This document shows, piece after piece, positions 16,067 through 24,058 of a stretch of DNA of 64,000 nucleotides. The DNA lies in NCBI RefSeq assembly GCF_000758705.1, contig NZ_CP009287.1:868001-932000 (forward strand), read 5' to 3'. The notes below the pieces were generated by a model, which was given only the letters and a program-made list of their open reading frames with translations, did not search any database and was not told the DNA's origin. The DNA is from Paenibacillus graminis (lineage in GTDB: Bacteria; Bacillota; Bacilli; Paenibacillales; Paenibacillaceae). Position 1 is the first letter of the stretch; the number at the start of each line of letters is the position of its first letter. The position numbers and the translations under genes are program-made.

Positions 16067-16132
16067 TGAAAGAAAGTATGTGTAGGCGTAAAGAATTTAG
16101 AATAAAAAAGGAACAACGAAAGGAGACACACT

Positions 16133-16573
16133 ATGACAGAATTTGAATTTAATCGTTATATCGAACCATCGCAACGTGCTGGCATGAGGTTCATACAGCG
16201 AGGCATTGAGGGCAGCATCATCATGTTGAACCTCATGCGTTTTCGTGATGTTGCCGATTACACAGCCAATCCTGAACTAACACCGGAGGTCCCAATCAAC
16301 GGTGCCGAAGCTTTCAACCGCTATATTGAGCACACCCTCCCATTTCTCCGTGAAAGCGGAGGCGAAATCATGTTTCTTGGCGATGGCGGAGAGTTTCTTA
16401 TCGGACCCGAAGACGAAAGATGGGATCTTGTCATGATGATCCGCCAGAGCAGCGCGCAGTCGTTTCTTGCTTTTTCAAGTCATCAAGACTACATGGCCGG
16501 TATCGGGCATCGTACTGCAGCGATCGAAGATTCACGCCTTCTGCCTATGACAGAACTTACAATACCGAATTAA
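16133..16573 (+). CDS. DUF1330-like protein (dimeric alpha-beta barrel)
   Basis: 146 residues; ATG 16133 has AAAGGAG upstream. Seen: MLNLMRFRDVADY, EAFNRYIEHTLPFLRESGGEIMFLG, WDLVMMIRQSSAQSFLAF and HRTAAIEDSRLLPM, the arrangement of DUF1330/EthD-like ferredoxin-fold proteins. Many of these are small oxygenase- or isomerase-like enzymes or binding proteins; activity is unknown. The gene ends 18 bp before the hydrolase gene and belongs to the same operon. Confidence 0.7.
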   Translation: MTEFEFNRYIEPSQRAGMRFIQRGIEGSIIMLNLMRFRDVADYTANPELTPEVPINGAEAFNRYIEHTLPFLRESGGEIMFLGDGGEFLIGPEDERWDLVMMIRQSSAQSFLAFSSHQDYMAGIGHRTAAIEDSRLLPMTELTIPN

Positions 16574-16591
16574 TTGGAGGAGAACATAATC

Positions 16592-17482
16592 ATGAACATT
16601 CTGAAAGTCAAAGGCGTCGAATTGGCCTATGACAGTTTTGGTAACGAAAATGACGAGGCTATTATCCTAATCGCCGGGCTTGGAACCCAGATGATCCGAT
16701 GGACGGATTCGTTTTGTCGGATATTAGCAGCGCGGGGCTTTCGCGTAATCCGCTTTGACAATCGCGACGTAGGTTGCTCGACGCATTTTAGCCATTATCC
16801 GACGCTGGATTTTGACGCACTGGCGACTGCTCTCATGTCGGGAAAGCGACCGGACATCCCTTACACTCTCGATGACATGTCCAACGACGCTATCGGACTA
16901 CTCGATGCCCTTTCAATTGACCGGGCACATTTCGTTGGCAGGTCGATGGGCGGAATGATTGCCCAGATTGCTGCCAGTGAGTACCCTGAACGGGTTTTAT
17001 CACTCACCTCCATTATGTCCAGTTCCGGTAATCCCACACTTCCGCAAACTTCCCCGGATGTCATGGCGATGATGACTAAACCAGCGCCGAACCCTTTTGA
17101 GGATGAAGCAGGATTTTTGGCGCACAGCGTCTCTTTTGCCAAACGCATCGCCGGTACCGGCTATCCGTTTGAAGAGGACGCTTATCGGGCGCTCATTCTG
17201 GAGGAAGTCCAGCGAGCCTACGATCCAGGCAGTGTCGGACGACAAATTGCTGCGATCGCTGTCTCCGGTGATCGTCGTCCGCGGCTGGCGACCATAAAAG
17301 TACCAACACTTGTCATTCATGGGGTGGACGATCCCCTGTTCGTCCCGGCGTGTGGCGAGGACACGGCTTCTATCATTCCGGGTGCTGAGCTAATGTTGGT
17401 TGACGGCATGGGACACGACTTACCGCACCAACTGTACAAAGTAATCGCTGATGGCATAGAGCGAACGGCTCGTCGCAATTGA
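16592..17482 (+). CDS. Alpha/beta-fold hydrolase
   Basis: 296 residues from ATG 16592, with GGAGGAG about ten bases upstream. Seen: oxyanion-side motif IAGLGTQM, nucleophile elbow VGRSMGGMIAQ (Ser about residue 113), acid Asp in HGVDDPLFVP and His in DGMGHDLP. This is an ordinary soluble esterase/lactonase-like hydrolase; substrate unknown. Last gene of the operon that starts with DUF2239, followed by a strong terminator. Its C-terminus is echoed by a remnant at 14695-14760. Confidence 0.88.
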   Translation: MNILKVKGVELAYDSFGNENDEAIILIAGLGTQMIRWTDSFCRILAARGFRVIRFDNRDVGCSTHFSHYPTLDFDALATALMSGKRPDIPYTLDDMSNDAIGLLDALSIDRAHFVGRSMGGMIAQIAASEYPERVLSLTSIMSSSGNPTLPQTSPDVMAMMTKPAPNPFEDEAGFLAHSVSFAKRIAGTGYPFEEDAYRALILEEVQRAYDPGSVGRQIAAIAVSGDRRPRLATIKVPTLVIHGVDDPLFVPACGEDTASIIPGAELMLVDGMGHDLPHQLYKVIADGIERTARRN

Positions 17483-17596
17483 CACGTGCTTCCTGAATAG
17501 CAACCAGCTGGAGTCCCGCGGTGCCCAATAGAGCTGAGTAGGCCCAGGGGCGCAGCGCTTATTCATTGAACTAAACGGGACACGATAGTTAAAAAT

Positions 17597-17650
17597 AAAG
17601 GGTTCCACATATTAGTTATGCATAATATGTAGAACCCTTTATTTTATTTG
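17597..17650 (+). terminator. Rho-independent terminator of the DUF2239 operon
   Basis: AAAGGGTTC-C-ACATATTA pairs with TAATATGT-A-GAACCCTTT, 17 pairs with one mismatch, followed by ATTTTATTTG. Confidence 0.9.
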
Positions 17651-17681
17651 ATTTCCTTAAGTTTAGGTCTTGATAATTTTC

Positions 17682-17764
17682 AGTCTAAAACTTTATTTTT
17701 TTCTGACAAGAGAATTATGCACTCTGGGTTTTCATGTTCTCGCCCTATTTATGATACGGCGAAA
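17682..17764. repeat. Repeat pieces shared with 14.8 kb and 12.6 kb
   Basis: AGTCTAAAACTTTATTTTT (17682-17700) is a fourth copy of the 21 bp repeat. TCGCCCTATTTATGATACGG (17740-17759) matches 12594-12613 with one mismatch, and both are followed by -GAAA and a little further by CAACATCA / TAACATCA. Confidence 0.65.
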
Positions 17765-17879
17765 TTCTGGTCGGAAATCAACATCAAACGCCTGCAGAAC
17801 CTTTTGTAAAAAGAGATAAAGTCATTATTGAGTAATACTGTGGCTGGTTCCTATTAATTAATTCAAAGGGAGATTATTT

Positions 17880-18087
17880 GTGTTGGCTGATCCAAAAGTT
17901 GATTTATGTGTGAGGATAAGGGACCCGCTAACACAGACTGCGCAAGTCAAAGTCGGAGTGTTCTGAAAGTATCTAACCGTATTTTAAAAGGAAACTTTGC
18001 TAATGCAGAAAAGGTTAGTATTACTCTGCCACTTCCGAAGCTGAGCAGGAATATATCGACTTTATGAAAAGAGTGATGACAGAGTAG
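17880..18087 (+). pseudogene. Degenerate coding remnant, unidentified
   Basis: Successive pieces in different frames read like protein: VLADPKVDLCVRIRDPL, then VLKVSNRILKGNFANAEKV, then TSEAEQEYIDFMKRVMTE before a stop. The frame changes twice, so it is not translatable as one protein. I do not recognise the family. Confidence 0.3.
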
Positions 18088-18119
18088 TTTCTAAAAAAAT
18101 ATGAAAGAGGTGATTATTT

Positions 18120-19813
18120 ATGCTAAAAAAGTTAAAATTATTAAGTGCATTATTAATTATTTGTATGGCCAGTCTATTACCTGTCGTTCCTTTGTCAGCA
18201 AACGCGGCTACAGTTGTTAGCTATCCATTACCCTCGAGCTATACCACGACCAATCAATACACGGTAACAGCAGACTCTACAAATATACCGGTAATCGACA
18301 CTTCGGCGGTATTTGTAAACTATAATTATTGTAATTTCTCTTTTTCAGGTACTACTACAATCACAATAACAGCAAGCGAGACAATCAATACCTATAATAT
18401 TTCTCCCAAAGCTTTGGGAATCACTGCAACAAAGAGCGGAAATACACTTACATTTACACTTTCATCACCAACATATCTTATAGTTAAAATCAATAACCTG
18501 AAAGATCTGGTTATTGCGGCAGATGCTCTTGAAACCAATGTTCCGGCTTCATCCGGTACAGGTATATACAATGTTAAAACTCAATACGGTGCCGACAGTA
18601 CCGGTGCCGCTATGGCTACAACTGCAATACAAAACGCCATAAATGCGGCTAACGCAGCAGGTGGCGGTATCGTATACGTTCCAGCCGGAGTTTATAAGTG
18701 CGGAAACCTTGTTTTAAAAAGCAATGTTTCGGTTTATCTGGAGGGTGGTTCTGTTATAAGGGGGTCAGGAAATCCAAGCGATTACACTACCCATTTTCAT
18801 AAGAATTCTCTGGGTAAGGATGGAACATGGTTTATTTATACCGAAACAAATGCAAATAATATTAAGATATACGGCAGGGGGACTATTGACGGCAATGGCC
18901 ATTATATGAGACAGACAAACAATTATTTGAACAATATTCTTGTACCCTTGCAGTGCAGCAACTTCACGGTTGACGGCATAACCATAAGAGACAGCGGTGG
19001 CTGGGCTACAATAGTTACAAGATCCAATAACGTAACATTCCAGAATACAAAGCACTTCAACAATAATGAACTTGATTATGAAAATGATGCAATAGACATT
19101 CAAGAGAGCCAGAATGTACTAATAAAGCACACTGTAGCAGTATCGGAGGATGACACATACTCATTTAAGTGCCAAGATCCGGTGTTCACTCCAGATGGTT
19201 TGATCTTTCTGCAAAAACCGGCCCGATAAAAAATGTGGTCTATAATAATATCAATTTACGCGCTTTAGGTGAAGTTTCAGTAATGAAGGGTTGGAGTGAC
19301 ACATCTACTGTCTCCGGAGTGACATTAAACAATGTTCGCGTCGGTGGAGTTACGGCAACTACATTGGCAGAATTGAAAATAACAGATACTAACAGCTATG
19401 CTGCAGATCCAAAATTCAACACATTGAAATTTGAAGCGGAAGGCTATAACCTTAGTTCAGGTGTTATTTCCTATGAGGCAAGCACTGATGGCGGGCTGGA
19501 TGTGGGTGGAGGCAGTAATGGCGACTATATAGCATTTAAAAATGTAGACTTTGGTAGTACAGCTAAAACAAGTATTGATTTGAAGGTTGCATCCGCTAAT
19601 TCCGGCGGAAGGATAGAATTCCACTTGGATAGCCCTACAGGCACTATGCTGGGTTATTGGACGGCAGAAAGCACAGGCGGGTGGCAGACATGGTCAGTCA
19701 AGAATATCTCGCTTAATGCCGGGACAGCTGTAGGAACCCATACTGTATATGTTACTTTTGTTAAGTCAGATTCAACCACAGTTGCAAATTTAACTTGGTT
19801 CCAGTTCAAATAG
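18120..19813 (+). pseudogene. Secreted GH28/pectate-lyase-like beta-helix glycosidase, broken in the middle
   Basis: ATG 18120 has AAAGAGGTG upstream. The first frame (to 19229) has a signal peptide (about residues 1-29, ending SANA), a beta-sandwich-like domain, then a right-handed beta-helix beginning YNVKTQYGADSTG and with GRGTIDGNGHY and ENDAIDIQESQN. Near 19170 the frame shifts: the second frame (to 19813) carries on with WFDLSAKTGPIKNVVYNNINLR, more helix turns, and a C-terminal CBM6-like domain (YIAFKNVDFG ... HLDSPTGTMLGYW ... WFQF). At the joint SFKCQDP the helix jumps straight to late turns, so I infer an internal deletion of the catalytic region plus frameshift. AT-rich, with codon use unlike the core; looks acquired. 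Confidence 0.65.
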
Positions 19814-19851
19814 AATGGAAACTGTTTGATTTGATTGTAATAAGATGGATA

Positions 19852-19880
19852 AAGAGGTATATCAAATGATATGCCTCTTC
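19852..19880. terminator. Terminator hairpin between the glycosidase remnant and the SDR remnant
   Basis: AAGAGGTATATC and GATATGCCTCTT (12 bp, one G-U) around AAAT; short T-containing flank only. Confidence 0.6.
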
Positions 19881-19902
19881 ATTCTGCTAAAGGACGTCCT
19901 CA

Positions 19903-20351
19903 TTAGTGTTGCATAAAATAGGATTCCAAAGTCCTCCTGCAATAAGCTCCTGCATCCTCCATGAATCCGACAGGTTGTTGTGTTAAAAAAATCGGTCCTT
20001 TGAAGTTCGTATTAAGAATCTTGTCGAAGTATTCTTCGCTCATCCCAGTGAACATCATGGGCCCACCGACACCACCATTATTAACTAAGTAATCAAAAGT
20101 TGTTCTGTTCCAAATGTCTTGGAGGCTCTTTTTCACTACTAGAATAAAGCCTTCGAATGTTGATATTCGAGTCAGATCCAGCTTCAGTGCGAATGCTCGA
20201 ACGCCTTTATTCTTCTCAATTTCCTTTACGACACCTTCTGCCCGGTCCTTATAGGAATTGTATGTGAGACGCTAATTCCGCGCTTGCCAAGTTCAAGCGC
20301 CGTCGCTTTTCCAATGCCATTACTTCCACCTGTTACTATCGCAATTTTCAT
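19903..20351 (-). pseudogene. Short-chain dehydrogenase/reductase, frameshifted and truncated
   Basis: ATG 20351 has AAGGAGGATC upstream. First frame reads MKIAIVTGGSNGIGKATALE, the Rossmann TGxxxGIG motif; after LGKRGIS the frame is lost near 20268 and continues in another frame with EIEKNKGVRAFALKLDLT, then FDYLVNNGGVGGPMMFTGMS and LNTNFKGPIFLTQQ (NNAG-like and NxxG motifs). The catalytic YxxxK and the C-terminal half are missing. Dead copy. Confidence 0.75.
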
Positions 20352-20603
20352 AAGATCCTCCTTGTTTTGTGTTTGATCTGGCTTTAATTTGGATAATCAA
20401 AAGCTTAGCTCCATTAAGCAAAAGCTGGGAACGAAATAGAACCTAAGGTAAAGCAAAAGGGAAATGCGGTGACGATCGGCTATTTTCTGGCAGAAGCTCA
20501 TTGGGGAAGAGGGGGTGCTGCCGAGGCGGCAAAAATGAAGTGTAATCAGTGAATGCAGTTTGTCTGCAGCAGATTGGAACGCATAGTGTCCGCTTCTCAA
20601 CAC

Positions 20604-20636
20604 AAAAAGCAGCCCCCAATACGGGAGCTGCTTTTT
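20604..20636. terminator. Bidirectional terminator by the TPR gene
   Basis: AAAAAGCAGC pairs with GCTGCTTTTT around a short loop. U tracts exist in both directions; on the minus strand it lies just beyond the stop of the TPR-like gene at 20679. Confidence 0.8.
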
Positions 20637-20678
20637 GCCGCGCCTGTCCTTAATCAAGGACGGCTGCGGGAGCACAGC

Positions 20679-21737
20679 CTACAACTGTTGCAGGAGTGTG
20701 GTATAGTAGGCGTTACCGTTTCGCTTATCCAGCTTTTCCGCTGTGGCGAGAGCTAATTGCCGGAAATGCTTCGCGAGCGACTCAACCTCCCCGGACTGGT
20801 GCTCACACGGGTGCCCTGCCGGAAGCTTGACCTGGAACCGGATGGATTCTCCCGCCAGCCGGCGGAACATCTTGGCCGAATAGGCATTGAATATCATCTG
20901 ATCGACCGGGTTCTCATGATCGAGAGAGGAGGCGATATACTCTTCAAAGACCTCCAGCGCCTTGATTGGATCGGTCAAGGTCAGGTAACCAATGTGCTCT
21001 CCCTGGTGATACAGAAAGTCGCGGTTTCCCTTTACCAATTTGTAGCCTTTCTTCTGAAGCTTATCCGCTTCCTTCTGACGGCCCAGCCGCAGGAGGGGGA
21101 ACAGCACCTTCGTGATGGTCACATGAGGCACCTCGCCGCAGCTCATTTTACCTTTGAGAATCGGCTCGGCAGCCTTCACGGTTGCTTCGTCGTCTTCCCG
21201 CTTCGCCAGAAACTCGACAAGGTGGTGCTGCTCACAGGCCTGACAATCGCTCATCTCATCCCGTTCCATGGTCTGCACGATGTCCCATTCTGCCTGGGAA
21301 GCGTCCAGTTCCCCGAGCTCTGCCAAGATGTGCGCCCGGTAGTAGTGATAGGTCCGGCTGCTGTAGCCTTCGGCCGCAAAGCGGGTCTTCATATCCTCCA
21401 GCAGGTTCTCAATCTGGACACGGCTAATATCTGCAAAAGCGGTGATGCGGTCCAGCACCCACTTGTACGACCACATCAGGCTATAATCATCGAACCGGCC
21501 CGGGTTCTTGTCATACTGTCCCAGCTGCCAGGAAAAGGCGACCAGCGCCTTCATCGGATAGCCGTGGAAGCTGCCCAGCTCTACGATTTCGCTGCGGGCC
21601 TCATAGCCCTGATCGATATCTCCTGCGGCATCTGCCACCCGTACCGCCTGCTCCAGCAGCTCCAGCTTAGCCTTGCCTCCCGGCAGGCCATAGGCTTCTT
21701 CCATCAAGTCGTCGAAACTCATCTCGGTAAGGTTCAT
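20679..21737 (-). CDS. Helical-repeat (TPR-like) protein coupled to an HSP90-like gene
   Basis: 352 residues. Seen: all-alpha sequence with TPR-like helix pairs (KLELLEQAVRVADAAGDIDQGYEARSE; YHYYRAHILAELGELDASQAEWD cited in part; KALEVFEEYIA), and a central C-x2-C pair with His (SDCQACEQHH, about residues 159-168) that could bind metal. Its start codon follows the HSP90-like stop without any spacer, so the two are translationally coupled. No family name recognised. A co-chaperone or client-recognition role is suggested by TPR partners of HSP90 in eukaryotes, but here it is inference. A terminator follows. Confidence 0.6.
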   Translation of the reverse strand: MNLTEMSFDDLMEEAYGLPGGKAKLELLEQAVRVADAAGDIDQGYEARSEIVELGSFHGYPMKALVAFSWQLGQYDKNPGRFDDYSLMWSYKWVLDRITAFADISRVQIENLLEDMKTRFAAEGYSSRTYHYYRAHILAELGELDASQAEWDIVQTMERDEMSDCQACEQHHLVEFLAKREDDEATVKAAEPILKGKMSCGEVPHVTITKVLFPLLRLGRQKEADKLQKKGYKLVKGNRDFLYHQGEHIGYLTLTDPIKALEVFEEYIASSLDHENPVDQMIFNAYSAKMFRRLAGESIRFQVKLPAGHPCEHQSGEVESLAKHFRQLALATAEKLDKRNGNAYYTTLLQQL

Positions 21738-23576
21738 CTATTCGTCTCCTCCTGTGACGTGACTGGCCGTCAATCCCCAATCAATAAATTGAATAATGCC
21801 TTTGTTCAGAAGCGCGATCTCCTGGCGGTTCATCGGATAATGCCCCATCATCAGCGCATTACAGTACAGCATTTCGATAATGGAGGGCAGCATCTTCTGG
21901 TGCGCCGGATGAAATGCCCGCCCGATGACCGGGTTGTTCAGGTTGAAGTAGAGCGTGGCGTATGCCGCATCCTTGAGCGTAGCGCCCAGGCTGCCCAGCA
22001 CGGAGGACAGGGCGTCAGTGCTCACTTCCTTCGTTGCCTCAAGTACGCGCCACTGGGCGGACTCCTCGGACAGCGTGTAGAGTACAGGAATCTCCTCCGG
22101 CTTGAAGCGGCGCAGCTGCACCTGGCAGCGGAATTTCTGCAGGACACTGTCCGCCAATCTTACGGATTCATAGTAGTCCAGCCGCTCTTGAGGTGTAATA
22201 TCGGTAAAGGATAACGATACCTCCTCCGGCAGCAGCCGTTCAGTCTTTACGTCCGGGTCAACGAGCGGCAGCCGGGACAGCAGCTCGGCATCATAAATAA
22301 ATCCGCCATTCACCACCAGCATGGATTGGGCCGAAGCCACATGAGTAATCTGGCGGTATTCGTCCAGCGTCGAAGTGAAGTAAAGGGGAGGATGCTGCTT
22401 CAGCTCGCCAAGCGGCTTCCTGCCAAATGTGCTCTCAAACGGCAGCCACTCATGAATAATCGAATAGAATGACAAATCTTCCGCCGCGAGGGCCTTCATG
22501 GATAAGGCGTGCAGCGAAATGATAGATTGCAGGCGATCCGGGTCGTACTCCGCCATCCGCATCAATTCCTGACGGATGGAGTTCCCCAGCTCTTCCCGCA
22601 CCTGCTCCAGCTGGGCATTCTCATAGAAATGCTCCCGGGAAGCGGTCGGCTGCAGCTCATCGGTCCAGATCAGGCATTTCACGAAGAATGCCCAGTCCGG
22701 CAGGATATTGCTGGCAGCTTCAGAGACCAGCATGTGCTTCAAGTACACCCGGTGATTGCGTTTGGCATTGAGGTTCACCGCCTGCGGCAGAATGAAGGCG
22801 ATGCCTCCCGTCCGGCCCGAGGTGGTGTGCAGGGGAATGAAATCGCGGAACGTCTCTCCAAGCACCTGCTTGCCAAAGGCCAGCACCTCTTCGCGATGCT
22901 TCCGGGCCAGCTGCGGGTCTTTGACCCACGGCGGGGACTGCGAATTAATCAGGCGGGTGGTATGGTCTGACACCAGCTGGATAGGATAAGGCAGCAGAGC
23001 GCCGTAATGGAACAGCCATTCTTGCAGATTGCCTTCCTCGAAGTAAGCTTCGGAGCCTTCTTTGCAACGCAAAAAAACCTTGGTGCCCGGAGCATATTGC
23101 CCTTCGAGTTTGCGGATCGTATAGGTGCCGTCCGGCTTCCCGCGCCATTCCAGTGCAGGTCCGCCCTTGGCGGATTGGGTGACCATGACGATATCATCAC
23201 TCACCATGAAGCAGGACAAGAGCCCGATGCCAAACCGCCCGATAAAAGAGGTGTTGGTGGAGAGAAAGTCTTCACCCCGCTTGGAGGATTGTCCGATCAT
23301 CGCCAGGAACTCATGAATCTCTGCTTCGTTTAACCCGATTCCGTTATCTTCTACCAATAAGGTCGCCCCGGTTGAGGTCCCGCTTACCTCGACATGAATC
23401 TTGCCTTCGTATCCGTCAGAGGAATAAGCCTGCCGTGCAGTAATCGCGTCTATGCCATTCTGCAGCAGTTCCCTTAAGAATACCTTCGGGCTGCTATACA
23501 AATGGTTAGACAAAATGTTGATCATACCGCTTAAGTTGACCTGGAAGCGGTAGGTATCCCGGTTCTGGTTCTCCAT
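21738..23576 (-). CDS. HSP90/HtpG-like chaperone (divergent family)
   Basis: 612 residues, near HtpG length. Seen: GHKL ATPase motifs in order LLQNGIDAITAR (N box, Asn about residue 39), LVEDNGIGLNEAEIHEFLAMIGQSSK (about 74-99, Asp in DNGIG), and IGRFGIGLLSCFMV (about 111-124), then the middle domain with the catalytic-arginine region TASREHFYEN (about 316-325). The C-terminal dimerisation part is divergent from HtpG. It belongs to the bacterial HSP90-family group separate from housekeeping HtpG. Coupled to the TPR-like gene. Function in this organism is unknown; it may serve a dedicated client. Confidence 0.85.
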   Translation of the reverse strand: MENQNRDTYRFQVNLSGMINILSNHLYSSPKVFLRELLQNGIDAITARQAYSSDGYEGKIHVEVSGTSTGATLLVEDNGIGLNEAEIHEFLAMIGQSSKRGEDFLSTNTSFIGRFGIGLLSCFMVSDDIVMVTQSAKGGPALEWRGKPDGTYTIRKLEGQYAPGTKVFLRCKEGSEAYFEEGNLQEWLFHYGALLPYPIQLVSDHTTRLINSQSPPWVKDPQLARKHREEVLAFGKQVLGETFRDFIPLHTTSGRTGGIAFILPQAVNLNAKRNHRVYLKHMLVSEAASNILPDWAFFVKCLIWTDELQPTASREHFYENAQLEQVREELGNSIRQELMRMAEYDPDRLQSIISLHALSMKALAAEDLSFYSIIHEWLPFESTFGRKPLGELKQHPPLYFTSTLDEYRQITHVASAQSMLVVNGGFIYDAELLSRLPLVDPDVKTERLLPEEVSLSFTDITPQERLDYYESVRLADSVLQKFRCQVQLRRFKPEEIPVLYTLSEESAQWRVLEATKEVSTDALSSVLGSLGATLKDAAYATLYFNLNNPVIGRAFHPAHQKMLPSIIEMLYCNALMMGHYPMNRQEIALLNKGIIQFIDWGLTASHVTGGDE

Positions 23577-24058
23577 TCTGGTTCTCCTGTTCTGTAATCA
23601 TTTGATATGTAGACGGATGCAACTCTATACATTACCCAGAAGCCGCATTATAAGAAACAGATATTGCCAATCAAGCTTCAACGGTTACGCATGTAATTTC
23701 TGCTTTCTGTATATGGTGGGAGTGACTTTTTCATGCTTTTTGAACATTTGTGTGTGAAATGGGAAAAGTTACTGTAACCAAGCTCTGCCGCCACTTATTG
23801 ATCGGGATGTTAGGATTCTCCAATAAATCTTTAGCAGCGTCCACCTTAATTCTAAGGATGTAATTGTGGAAATCACATAAGCTTTTCAGTATCGGGGAAG
23901 CTTCGCCGAAAGAATTATAAACTTTAAGCCGGTAAAAGTCGATTAAATAATTAGGGCTTATATACATAAATTTCTATATTAGAACATACCTAGCAGTGAA
24001 CTTAAGCTCAGGCGCAGAAGCCGTATCTAAAAATAGAATTCATTACAGGAGGTAAGCT
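23577..24058. other. Intergenic region with an AraC remnant
   Basis: Promoter region of the HSP90-like gene on the minus side and of the beta-helix gene on the plus side, with a degenerate AraC C-terminus (23685-23967) between. Nothing else recognised. Confidence 0.5.
23685..23967 (-). pseudogene. AraC-family regulator C-terminus, twice frameshifted
   Basis: On the minus strand three frames in order read YILRIKVDAAKDLLENPNIPI, then VAAELGYSNFSHFTHK, then MFKKHEKVTPTIYRKQKLHA and a stop at 23687. Joined, they match the double helix-turn-helix end of AraC regulators (AAK-LL--p-IpI--VA-ELGYSNFSHFTRVFKKH---TP--YR). N-terminal ligand domain is lost. It may once have regulated the neighbouring polysaccharide genes. 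Confidence 0.75.

Larger units (their letters stand above)
17483..18119. other. Intergenic region with terminator, repeat pieces and coding debris
   Basis: Contains the operon terminator (17597-17650), repeat pieces shared with 14.8 kb and 12.6 kb (17682-17764) and a degenerate coding remnant (17880-18087). No intact gene. Confidence 0.6.

Noticed and set aside
20757..22214. 485-residue plus-strand reading frame
   Set aside because: It is antisense to the HSP90-like and TPR-like genes, whose frames show clear motifs; no ribosome site or family motif in the plus frame.
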